Source: JAHEEL01 sp964581295
GTDB lineage: Bacteria > Actinomycetota > Acidimicrobiia > Spongiisociales > UBA5794
Length of the DNA: 64,000 nucleotides
Reading direction: 5' to 3'
Assembly: GCA_964581295.1 (NCBI GenBank)
Contig: CAZONX010000003.1
Location: 1 to 64,000 of the forward strand
This document shows, in pieces, positions 51,888 through 60,355 of the stretch (position 1 is its first letter; each line of letters opens with the position of its first letter). Position numbers and translations under genes: made by a program. The notes beneath the pieces were generated by a model. It was given only the letters and a program-made list of their open reading frames with translations, had not been told where the DNA came from and did not search any database.

Positions 51888-53846
51888 GTGATCTCGTATG
51901 TGCCCTCAACCATGCCTATCGTCGATCCGTCCCCGGTCATCGAGCGCGAGTGGATCGTCACCAACGGGATCGGCGGATACTCCTCGGGAACCATTGCAGG
52001 CGTGCTGACGCGGCGATACCACGGGCTATTGGTGGCCGCTCTCGATCCACCTCTCCGACGTACTGTCCTCGTCGCTAAACTCGACGACTCCGTCTCTTTC
52101 GGCGAAGATCCGGCACCTCTGTTCGCCAACCAATGGGGCGATGCGCAAGCACCGGTCGAGCCAAACGGGTTTCGGCACCTCATCCGATTCGATCTCGAGG
52201 GCACGACGCCGGTGTGGTCGTACGAGATCGACGGCGCAGTACTCGAGAAGCGAGTCTGGATGACACCCGGTGCCAACACCACGTACGTTCGGTACGACTA
52301 CCAGTCCGGTCCGCGCACCCTCCGTCTCGGAGCGAAGGTCTTGGTGAACCACCGCGACTTCCACCAGGCGACGCACTCCGGTGATTGGCGCATGGCGGTC
52401 CGAGATGTCGCCCACGGCGTCAGAGTCGACGCTTTCGACGGCGCTGCACCCATCCACCTGCTCAGCGACGGTGCGTCGATCGAGCCGCGTCACGAGTGGT
52501 ATCGAGACTACTTCTTGAGCGTTGAAGCATTCAGGGGTCTCGACGCGCTCGACGACAATCTGTACGCAGCCTACGTCGAAGCAACCCTCGAACCCGGCGA
52601 ATCGGTCACCCTGGTAGCAAGCACCGAGCCGACGCCGTTGCTCGACGGTGCGGAAGCGCTGGCCGTGCGCACGCGATACGAGGCCGCCCTCATCGAGGTG
52701 GCCTCCGTCAACGGCGATGACCTCCTTGAGCGCCTGGTTCTGGCGGCCGACCAGTTCATCGTACGGAAATCATCCGATGGGGAGGAAGGCAGGACGGTGA
52801 TCGCCGGGTACCACTGGTTCGGAGACTGGGGGCGAGACACGATGATTGCCCTTCCCGGGTTGAGACTGGCCACGGGGCGTCTCACCGAGGCCGCCCAGAT
52901 TCTGCGCACGTTCGCTCGTCACGTTGATCGCGGGATGCTCCCGAACCGTTTCCCCGATGACGGCGACCTCCCCGAGTACAACACGATCGATGCGACGCTG
53001 TGGTTCTTCGAAGCGATCCGAGCCTTCCACGCCGTCGCCGACGACGTCGGATTGGTCGCCGACCTCTTCCCAGTGCTCGCGGACATCATCAGATGGCATC
53101 AGAAGGGGACTCGCTACGGGATTCGCGTCGACCCGGCCGATGGACTGCTCGCCGGCGGCGAACCGGGAGTTCAGTTGACATGGATGGACGCGAAGGTCGG
53201 CGATTGGGTAGTGACGCCGCGTATCGGCAAACCCGTCGAGATCAATGCCCTGTGGTACAACGCCCTCCGCATCATGGCCGATTTCGCTCGGACCCTCGGC
53301 GAGGACCCGACACCGTACGACGCTGCGGCCGACACGGCGCAGAACGGTTTTGGGCGTTTCTGGAACGAAGAAAGAGGCTTCTGCTTCGACGTCATCGGCG
53401 GCCCGAACGGCGACGACGCGGCGCTCCGACCCAACCAACTGTTCGCCGTGTCGCTTTTTCACAGTCCGCTTCCCCCCGACCGTCAGCGCTCCGTGGTCGA
53501 CGCCTGTGCTGCCTCGCTGCTGACGCCGCTCGGGCTTCGCACCCTCGGTCCGGACGAACCGGCGTATCGGGGTCGCTACGGCGGTGGACCGGTTGAACGC
53601 GACGGTGCATACCACCAGGGAACGGTGTGGCCGTGGCTCATCGGTCCGTTCGCCGATGCTCATCGGCGCGTCTACGACGACCCGGACGCCATCGAGAGCT
53701 TCCTTGATCCGCTCATCGCACACCTCGATGAATACGGCATGGGCAGCATCGCAGAGTGTGCCGAAGGAGATCCGCCACACGATCCACGAGCCACGATCGC
53801 CCAGGCATGGAGTGTCGCGGAAGTCTTGCGCGTGTTGCGGCGTTGA
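51888..53846 (+). CDS. Glycogen debranching-type amylo-alpha-1,6-glucosidase
   Basis: A 652-residue GH133-like enzyme, probably starting at GTG 51888; an ATG lies 24 bases further on and would also suit. The N-terminal domain has REWIVTNGIGGYSSGTIAG followed by RRYHGLLVA, the archaeal/bacterial debranching N-domain. The catalytic (alpha/alpha)6 barrel contains AGYHWFGDWGRDTMIALPGL with the acidic residues of the active site and EINALWYNALR. It removes alpha-1,6 branches of glycogen. The GH63-like gene follows 36 bases later. Confidence 0.9.
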   Translation: MISYVPSTMPIVDPSPVIEREWIVTNGIGGYSSGTIAGVLTRRYHGLLVAALDPPLRRTVLVAKLDDSVSFGEDPAPLFANQWGDAQAPVEPNGFRHLIRFDLEGTTPVWSYEIDGAVLEKRVWMTPGANTTYVRYDYQSGPRTLRLGAKVLVNHRDFHQATHSGDWRMAVRDVAHGVRVDAFDGAAPIHLLSDGASIEPRHEWYRDYFLSVEAFRGLDALDDNLYAAYVEATLEPGESVTLVASTEPTPLLDGAEALAVRTRYEAALIEVASVNGDDLLERLVLAADQFIVRKSSDGEEGRTVIAGYHWFGDWGRDTMIALPGLRLATGRLTEAAQILRTFARHVDRGMLPNRFPDDGDLPEYNTIDATLWFFEAIRAFHAVADDVGLVADLFPVLADIIRWHQKGTRYGIRVDPADGLLAGGEPGVQLTWMDAKVGDWVVTPRIGKPVEINALWYNALRIMADFARTLGEDPTPYDAAADTAQNGFGRFWNEERGFCFDVIGGPNGDDAALRPNQLFAVSLFHSPLPPDRQRSVVDACAASLLTPLGLRTLGPDEPAYRGRYGGGPVERDGAYHQGTVWPWLIGPFADAHRRVYDDPDAIESFLDPLIAHLDEYGMGSIAECAEGDPPHDPRATIAQAWSVAEVLRVLRR

Positions 53847-53882
53847 CCCAGGGAAGCATCACCCAACGGAGCCACACGAACC

Positions 53883-56546
53883 ATGACGACCGCCGAACAC
53901 GCCAGACTCGCGGACGATGCCGCGAACAATGCAGAGTGGAAGAACTGGGGCCCGTATCTGAGCGAACGGGCGTGGGGAACCGTGCGCGAGGACTACAGCG
54001 AGCACGGAACGGCGTGGGATGCGGTTCCGCATGATCACGCCCGAAGCCGGGCGTATCGATGGAATGAGGACGGTCTCGCCGGCATCAGCGACCGTCGCCA
54101 GTACCTCTCCTTCTCCGTAGCTCTCTGGAACGGTGAGGACTCGATTCTCAAGGAGCGTCTCTTCGGTCTTTCGGGGCCGGAAGGCAACCACGGTGAGGAC
54201 GTCAAAGAGGCGTACTACTACCTCGATGCCACGCCGACCCACAGCCATATGCAGATGCTCTACAAGTATCCCCAATCCGCGTTCCCCTACGACGAGCACG
54301 TCGCAGAGAATGGCAGGCGAGGGGCGGATGATCCCGAGTACGAACTGATCGACACCGGCGCCTTCGACGACGGGCGATACTTCGACGTCGACGTCTCGTA
54401 TGACAAGGCCGGCCCGAACGACATGCTCATTCAGATCATGGTCACGAACCGTGGACCCGATGCCGCTCCGTGTGTTGTGCTCCCCACCCTCTGGTTTCGC
54501 AACACGTGGAGTTGGGGCTACGAAGCGGGCCCGATGGCCGACGTGCCGGAGCGTCCGGAGATGCACGCGGCGCCGTTCATCAACGGTACGTCCACCATCG
54601 TCGCGGAGCACCCAGTCCTCGGCACCTACATCCTCTACGCCGAGGATGCTGGTGACCTGCTCTTCACTGAGAACGATACGAACAGCAAGCGGCTCTTCGC
54701 TTGGCCGCTCGCGACGCCGTACGTCAAGGACTCCTTCCACCGGTTCATCGTCGATGGAGAGACCGACGCCGTGAACCCGGCCCAGACCGGCACAAAAGCC
54801 GCAGCGGTCCATCGACTCGACCTCGACGCGGGTGAGACGAAAACGATCCGTCTCCGCCTCAGCAGCACAGCCCACGAAGCACCGTTCGACGACTTCGGCG
54901 AACTCGAATCTCTCCGTCGCGCCGAGGCCGACGAGTTCTATGGCACCGTCCTGAACGCAAGCCTCGATGCAGAGGAACGATTGGTCCAGCGACAGGCACT
55001 CGCGGGGATGATCTGGTCGAAACAGATGTACTACTACGACGTACGACAGTGGCTCCATGGCGATCCATCGGGTCCGAAGCCGCCGGAGAGCCGGCGATGG
55101 GGCAGGAACCGAGACTGGGAGCACCTGAACAACTTCGACATCATCTCCATGCCGGACGCCTGGGAGTACCCGTGGTTCGCGGCGTGGGATCTTGCGTTCC
55201 ATACCGTGCCGCTGGCACTGGTTGACCCGGAGTTCGCCAAGCGCCAACTCCGGCTGATGACCCGCGAGTGGTATATGCATCCCAACGGGCAGATCCCCGC
55301 CTACGAGTGGGCATTTGGTGACGTCAACCCGCCCGTCCATGCCTGGGCGACTCGGCGCGTGTTCGAGATCGAAGCCGAGCAGACCGGTACGAGGGACACC
55401 GCATTCCTCAAGACGGTCTTTCACAAACTGCTCCTCAACTTCACGTGGTGGGTCAACATGAAGGACACCGATGGGAACAACGTGTTCCAGGGCGGCTTCC
55501 TTGGGTTGGACAACATCAGCGTCTTCGACCGCAGCGCCGCGCTCCCAACCGGCGGGCACATCGACCAATCTGACGGCACCGCTTGGATGGGGTTCTTCAC
55601 GCTCGAAATGCTGAAGATCGCACTCGAGCTCTCGAAGGACGATCCGGTTTACCAGGACCTCGCCACGAAGTTCTTCGAACACTTCCTAGCGATCGCCGGC
55701 GCCATGGCGGACGTGGGGGGTAGCCACGGCCTCTGGGATCCGGAAGACGGCTTCTACTACGACGTGCTCCATCTGCCCGACGGTTCGTCGACCCAACTGA
55801 AGGTGCGCTCGCTCGTGGGACTGATGCCGCTCCTCGCCGTCGATGTCGTTGGACACGATCGGGTCGAAGGCCTGACAGCGTTCACCCGGCGCACGCGCTG
55901 GTTCCTCGAGAACCGTCCCGAGATGCGACAGCACCTCACTGTGGAACTGGGAAAGGGATCGGATGGGCGCTATCTCGTCTCGATCCTCTCGAAGGAGCGA
56001 GTTGTTGCTCTCCTGAAGTACATGCTGGATGAGGATGAATTCCTCTCGCCGTACGGGATCCGGTCGCTGTCAAAGGTCCACGAAGCCAACCCATACCGCC
56101 TGAGTTTCGCCGACGAAACGTTCGAAATCGGCTACGAGCCGAACGAATCCACAGCGGACCTGTTCGGCGGCAATTCGAACTGGAGGGGACCAGTTTGGTT
56201 CCCGATCAACTTCCTTCTCATCGAGGCACTCCGAGAGATCCACCGTTACTACGGCGATGATCTCCGTGTCGAGATGCCCACCGGATCTGGGGTAGTGATG
56301 AACCTCGCCGATGTCGCCGATGACTTGTCGCGACGCCTCATCGCTCTTTTCCTCCCAAGCGCCGAGGGGGACCGACCCGCCCACGGCGGCGTCGACCGAT
56401 ACCGGGACGATCCGAATTGGAACGACCTCGTACTGTTCTACGAGTACTTCTCCGGAGATACCGGAGCCGGACTCGGAGCCAGTCACCAGACGGGTTGGAC
56501 GGGCCTCGTCGCCACGCTGCTGCAAGGCCAAGGAGAAGAACGATGA
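53883..56546 (+). CDS. GH63-like glucosidase
   Basis: An 887-residue protein with the features of bacterial GH63-type glucosidases: KNWGPYLSERAWGTVREDYS near the N-terminus, EGNHGEDVKEAYYYLDATPT, the (alpha/alpha)6 segment with ISMPDAWEYPWFAAWDLAFH and QIPAYEWAFGDVNPPVHAWA, and SNWRGPVWFPINFLLIEALR near the C-terminus. Bacterial members hydrolyse alpha-glucosides or glucosyl/mannosyl glycerate; the exact substrate is not predictable. It has a GGAG ribosome site and its stop overlaps the next start by ATGA. Confidence 0.88.
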   Translation: MTTAEHARLADDAANNAEWKNWGPYLSERAWGTVREDYSEHGTAWDAVPHDHARSRAYRWNEDGLAGISDRRQYLSFSVALWNGEDSILKERLFGLSGPEGNHGEDVKEAYYYLDATPTHSHMQMLYKYPQSAFPYDEHVAENGRRGADDPEYELIDTGAFDDGRYFDVDVSYDKAGPNDMLIQIMVTNRGPDAAPCVVLPTLWFRNTWSWGYEAGPMADVPERPEMHAAPFINGTSTIVAEHPVLGTYILYAEDAGDLLFTENDTNSKRLFAWPLATPYVKDSFHRFIVDGETDAVNPAQTGTKAAAVHRLDLDAGETKTIRLRLSSTAHEAPFDDFGELESLRRAEADEFYGTVLNASLDAEERLVQRQALAGMIWSKQMYYYDVRQWLHGDPSGPKPPESRRWGRNRDWEHLNNFDIISMPDAWEYPWFAAWDLAFHTVPLALVDPEFAKRQLRLMTREWYMHPNGQIPAYEWAFGDVNPPVHAWATRRVFEIEAEQTGTRDTAFLKTVFHKLLLNFTWWVNMKDTDGNNVFQGGFLGLDNISVFDRSAALPTGGHIDQSDGTAWMGFFTLEMLKIALELSKDDPVYQDLATKFFEHFLAIAGAMADVGGSHGLWDPEDGFYYDVLHLPDGSSTQLKVRSLVGLMPLLAVDVVGHDRVEGLTAFTRRTRWFLENRPEMRQHLTVELGKGSDGRYLVSILSKERVVALLKYMLDEDEFLSPYGIRSLSKVHEANPYRLSFADETFEIGYEPNESTADLFGGNSNWRGPVWFPINFLLIEALREIHRYYGDDLRVEMPTGSGVVMNLADVADDLSRRLIALFLPSAEGDRPAHGGVDRYRDDPNWNDLVLFYEYFSGDTGAGLGASHQTGWTGLVATLLQGQGEER

Positions 56547-57280
56547 TTCCTAGCGCCACCTCCGCCGAGGTTCCGTATCTCACCACCGATCAGATGATCG
56601 AGGTTGACCGAGCCATGATGGAGGACTACCGAATCGACCTGGTCCGAATGATGGAGAATGCCGGGAGGAACCTGGCTCACCTCGCACGGGAACGGTTCCT
56701 TGGTGGCGACCCACGAGGACTTCGGGTCGTCGTGCTCGCCGGGACCGGAGGAAACGGCGGTGGTGCTCTCGTCGCTGCCCGCCGACTTCACAACTACGGG
56801 GCCATCGTCCGCGTCCTTGTGACGAAGCCCATCGACGAGTTCGCGCCCGTGCCCGGGCGACAGTTCGACCTCCTGCACCGCATGGGGCTCACCATCGGAT
56901 CATCCAGCGATGTGGAGTCGGTCGGAACGCTGGACGTCGTCCTCGACGGCGTAATCGGATACAGCCTCCAAGGCGCACCGCGGGGTGAGGCGGAAACGCT
57001 GATCCGCTGGGCGAATGAACAAGCAGCTCCCGTCCTCTCCCTCGACGCGCCATCCGGTGTCGACACAACGACCGGGACCGTGTTCGAACCTGCAATTCGG
57101 GCCGCGGCGACGATGACGCTCGCTCTCCCCAAGGAAGGGCTCAGAGCGCCCGGCGTTGAGACCCATGTTGGTGAGTTGTACCTCGCCGACATCAGCGTGC
57201 CGCCCGAGCTGTACGCCAGATTCCTCGGAATCGACGTAGGTCCAATCTTCGCCGAGGGCGACATCGTCCGGCTTGTGTAG
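56543..57280 (+). CDS. nnrE: NAD(P)H-hydrate epimerase, YjeF N-terminal domain only
   Basis: A 245-residue YjeF_N-type protein. TDQMIEVDRAMMEDYRIDL, LVRMMENAGRNLAHLA, VVVLAGTGGNGGGALVAARR and LSLDAPSGVDTTTG are family motifs. It interconverts the R and S forms of hydrated NAD(P)H. The dehydratase domain that is often fused (as in Nnr) is absent and must be encoded elsewhere. The ATG start at 56543 overlaps the GH63 stop, and a terminator follows. The link to glycoside hydrolases is likely to be simple operon membership. Confidence 0.88.
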   Translation: MIPSATSAEVPYLTTDQMIEVDRAMMEDYRIDLVRMMENAGRNLAHLARERFLGGDPRGLRVVVLAGTGGNGGGALVAARRLHNYGAIVRVLVTKPIDEFAPVPGRQFDLLHRMGLTIGSSSDVESVGTLDVVLDGVIGYSLQGAPRGEAETLIRWANEQAAPVLSLDAPSGVDTTTGTVFEPAIRAAATMTLALPKEGLRAPGVETHVGELYLADISVPPELYARFLGIDVGPIFAEGDIVRLV

Positions 57281-57304
57281 AGACAACCAAGAACCAAGAC
57301 ATGC

Positions 57305-57325
57305 GAGAGCCGGATCCCGGCTCTC
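57305..57325. terminator. Hairpin terminator between nnrE and zwf
   Basis: Arms gagagccgg (57305-57313) and ccggctctc (57317-57325) pair perfectly around ATC and are followed by the pyrimidine-rich agctttctct on the plus strand. It separates the convergent nnrE and zwf genes and may serve both. Confidence 0.85.
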
Positions 57326-57369
57326 AGCTTTCTCTGCTGGCTCGTTGGTCGGAACTGGCGACTTCCTGA

Positions 57370-58818
57370 TCAGTCTCCCGTCCAGGCCTTGCCTCCCAGC
57401 GCCAGGCGCTGATCCATCGCGGCGGGGCCCCAGGTACCGGCTTCGTAGCGGTGCGGCTCCGGGCGGTAGTCGAGGAGCGGGTCGTAGAGGCGCCATGATG
57501 CGGCCACTTCGTCGGCTCGCACGAACAGAGTCTGGTCGCCTTCGATGACATCGAGGATCAAGGCCTGGTAGGCGTCGGGGAGCCTCCCGTAGACGTCGTC
57601 ATGGCTGAAGTCCAGAGCCTGTGAGTCGAGCATGAGGGACTCTCCAGGCGCTTTCACGTTGAATTGCAGCGTGAAGCCTTCATCAGGTTGCAGGGTGATC
57701 AAGAGCACGTTCGGTTTCAAGACACACGCATCTCGATGTCCGTGAAAGATGCACAGTGGCGGACGCTGAAACGTGACGGCAATCTGAGTCAGTCGCTTCG
57801 GAAGACGCTTGCCCGTTCGGAGGTAGAACGGCACACCCCGCCACCTCCACGTATCGACCTCGAGCCGAAGGCCGACGAACGTCGGCGTTCGCGAGTCGAC
57901 AGCGACATTGTCCTCGTCGCGATAGCCGGGGACCGCGATGCCGTCGATCGATCCGGCGTCGTACTGGCCGAATACGACGTTCTCGCGTCGGATCGGTGCG
58001 ATCGCTTCGATCACCTTGACCTTTTCGTTGCGGATCCGCTCGGCGTCGAACGAGCTCGGCGGCTCCATGGCCACCAGTGCAAGGACCTGGGTGAGGTGGT
58101 TTTGCACCATGTCGCGAAGGGCCCCAGCCGTTTCGTAGTATCCGGCCCGCGTCCCAATCCCGAGGTCTTCGCCGACGGTGATCTCGACGGACTCCACGCG
58201 CTCTCGGTTCCACACGCTCTCGAACATCGGATTCGCGAACCGGAACGCCAATAGGTTCTGCACCGTCTCCTTGCCCAGATAGTGATCAATCCGGTAGACC
58301 TGCGTCTCGTCGAAGGAATCATGCACCAGAGCGTTTAGCTCGCCTGCGGATTCCAGATCGGTCCCGATCGGCTTCTCGATTACGAGGCGGGTCCATCCAG
58401 GGCTCTCGTTCAGTCCGGCTTCTCCGAGACCTGTGATGGCGGAAGGAAATACCGCAGGGGGGAGGGCCAGATAGAAGGCTCGGTTCCCTGGGAGATCGCG
58501 GTCCGCTTCGATCGTTTCGATGCGGTGGCGCAGCCTTTCGTACGATCCCGGGTCCCGGTCGAGCGTTTGGTAGAAGACGTTCTCGTCGCACCACGCTTCG
58601 AGATCGTCGTCGCCGAGACCCGCTTCCTCCAGTGCTGAACGAGCCCACGACCGGTAGGCGTCATCGTTGAGATCGTTCGGGGCGACTCCCAGCAGAATGC
58701 ACCGGCCGTCGATACCGTTCTCCGTGATGAGACGGTAGAGCGACGGGATCAATTTGCGGCGCGCAAGATCACCCGTCCCACCGAAGATGACGAAGACATG
58801 GCGCTCGACCTCAGCCAT
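57370..58818 (-). CDS. zwf: Glucose-6-phosphate 1-dehydrogenase
   Basis: A 482-residue enzyme of normal length. The NADP motif FGGTGDLARRKLIPSLYRL lies at residues 12-30, substrate-binding and catalytic RIDHYLGKE near residue 180, and VIEKPIGTD before it. It oxidises glucose 6-phosphate to 6-phosphogluconolactone. The start at 58818 follows the gnd stop by 2 bases. It is the last gene of the pentose phosphate operon. Confidence 0.95.
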   Translation of the reverse strand: MAEVERHVFVIFGGTGDLARRKLIPSLYRLITENGIDGRCILLGVAPNDLNDDAYRSWARSALEEAGLGDDDLEAWCDENVFYQTLDRDPGSYERLRHRIETIEADRDLPGNRAFYLALPPAVFPSAITGLGEAGLNESPGWTRLVIEKPIGTDLESAGELNALVHDSFDETQVYRIDHYLGKETVQNLLAFRFANPMFESVWNRERVESVEITVGEDLGIGTRAGYYETAGALRDMVQNHLTQVLALVAMEPPSSFDAERIRNEKVKVIEAIAPIRRENVVFGQYDAGSIDGIAVPGYRDEDNVAVDSRTPTFVGLRLEVDTWRWRGVPFYLRTGKRLPKRLTQIAVTFQRPPLCIFHGHRDACVLKPNVLLITLQPDEGFTLQFNVKAPGESLMLDSQALDFSHDDVYGRLPDAYQALILDVIEGDQTLFVRADEVAASWRLYDPLLDYRPEPHRYEAGTWGPAAMDQRLALGGKAWTGD

Positions 58819-58820
58819 CG

Positions 58821-59729
58821 TCACGACTCCTGCTTGACGGCGTGTCCGCCGAACTGATTGCGCATCGCAGAGAGCAGCCGATCCGCGTAGTCCACCTCGT
58901 CGCGGGATCCGATCCGACGCATGAGGGACAGGGTGATCACCGGGGCGGAAACGTCCAGGTCGATCGCCTCGAACACGGTCCAGCGACCCTCGCCAGAGTC
59001 CGGGACCCACGGCGCAATCCCTGCCATGGTCGGATTCTCGGAGAGCGCATTGGCGGTGAGGTCGAGCAGCCACGAGCGAACGACACTGCCGTCCTGCCAA
59101 ATCGCGGCGATCTGGGAGAGATCAAAGCCGAATTCGTCCTTCGCCTCCATCAAGGCGAAACCTTCTGCGTATGCCTGCATGAGGCCGTACTCGATTCCAT
59201 TGTGGACCATCTTGACGTAGTGCCCTGCTCCAGAGTCTCCGGTGCGTCCCCATCCCTTGTCGGCAGCCGGTGCGAGCGTCTCGAAGATCGGCCGGAGGCG
59301 CTCTACGACATCGACGTCGCCACCGACCATCATGGAGTAGCCCTCGGCAAGTCCCCAAACGCCGCCGCTGGTACCGACGTCGACGAAGTGGTGGCCGGAA
59401 TTGCGGCACGTGGCGGCTCGGCGCAGCGTGTCCTTGTAGTTCGAGTTGCCGCCGTCGATGAGCGTGTCCCCCTCCTCGAGGTGGGGAAGGAGTGCCTCGA
59501 TCGTGGCGTCGACGGGCTGACCAGCCGGCACCATGATCCAGATAGTGCGAGGTGACGGCAGTGCGGACACCAACTCCTCGAGTGTTCCGACTCCTTCGGC
59601 GCCGATGTCGACGACTCCCTGAACCGAGTCGGGGTTGAGGTCGAAGCCGACCACGCGGTGCCCGCCGTTGACGAGCCGCTGGGTCATGTTGGCGCCCATC
59701 TTTCCCAGACCAATCATTCCGAGTTCCAT
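58821..59729 (-). CDS. gnd: 6-Phosphogluconate dehydrogenase, short decarboxylating type
   Basis: A 302-residue enzyme of the short, often NAD-dependent GndA/YqeC-type group. It starts LGMIGLGKMGANMTQRLVNG, with DVGTSGGVWGLAEGYSMMVG carrying the substrate-binding motif and GHYVKMVHNGIEYG with the catalytic lysine and asparagine. It converts 6-phosphogluconate to ribulose 5-phosphate. The start at 59729 follows a GGGAGAA ribosome site. Its length, much below the usual 470 residues, is normal for this subgroup. Confidence 0.93.
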   Translation of the reverse strand: MELGMIGLGKMGANMTQRLVNGGHRVVGFDLNPDSVQGVVDIGAEGVGTLEELVSALPSPRTIWIMVPAGQPVDATIEALLPHLEEGDTLIDGGNSNYKDTLRRAATCRNSGHHFVDVGTSGGVWGLAEGYSMMVGGDVDVVERLRPIFETLAPAADKGWGRTGDSGAGHYVKMVHNGIEYGLMQAYAEGFALMEAKDEFGFDLSQIAAIWQDGSVVRSWLLDLTANALSENPTMAGIAPWVPDSGEGRWTVFEAIDLDVSAPVITLSLMRRIGSRDEVDYADRLLSAMRNQFGGHAVKQES

Positions 59730-59743
59730 GTTGTTCTCCCTTG

Positions 59744-60355
59744 TCATACGGCCACACCCAGCTCCCTGAGCGAGGTGCGCAATTGATCGGCGTTCTTGAA
59801 GTGGATTGTTTGGATACCGGCCCGGTCTGCACATTCCAGGTTGAGTTCTCGGTCGTCGATGAACACGTACTGCTCGGGGCGGTGCTGGGTGATGTCGACG
59901 GCGAGGCGAAAGATGTGCTCTTCGGGTTTCTTGATTCCGAGGTAGCACGAAGACATGAACACTGAGAAGTGCTCTCGCAATCCGAATGTCTCGATCCGGT
60001 GGTCGTTCAGCTCTCTCGACTCGTTGTTCAGCGTTGCGAGCACGTATTCACCTGAGGCCGTGAGGTCGGCGAGTAGCGCCAGCGACTCCGGCATCGCCTC
60101 GGACTGGCCTTTCATGAAATCGATGAACTCGCCTTCGGTGAACGGCCGCTCTCGGTAGAAGACCGTCCGACGCAGGTACTCCGTGATGGTGAGTTTCCCG
60201 GTCTCGAAGTCCGGGGCAACGAACTCGTGTCGGTCCTGGAAGTCCTCCCAATCGAGATCGAACCGTTGGCAAGCCAGGCGTCGTGCTTCGCGGTCCCAGC
60301 CGTTCGTGAGGAGTACGCCTCCCACGTCGAAGAGCAGCACCTTGACATCAGGCAT
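59744..60355 (-). CDS. HAD-family hydrolase
   Basis: A 203-residue HAD phosphatase. Motif I is LLFDVGGVLL near residues 7-16, where the second aspartate of DxD is replaced by glycine as in HAD subgroups of the YihX type. Motif II (TLNNES), motif III lysine (GIKKPEEHIF) and motif IV (VFIDDRELN) follow. It starts with GAGGAGG and overlaps the preceding gene by 8 bases. It probably dephosphorylates a sugar phosphate; YihX-like proteins act on glucose 1-phosphate. Confidence 0.9.
   Translation of the reverse strand: MPDVKVLLFDVGGVLLTNGWDREARRLACQRFDLDWEDFQDRHEFVAPDFETGKLTITEYLRRTVFYRERPFTEGEFIDFMKGQSEAMPESLALLADLTASGEYVLATLNNESRELNDHRIETFGLREHFSVFMSSCYLGIKKPEEHIFRLAVDITQHRPEQYVFIDDRELNLECADRAGIQTIHFKNADQLRTSLRELGVAV

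Noticed and set aside
53859..55682. A 607-codon open frame on the minus strand opposite the GH63-like gene
   Set aside because: It lies wholly antisense to a clear glycoside hydrolase, begins at no ribosome site and has no recognisable motif.
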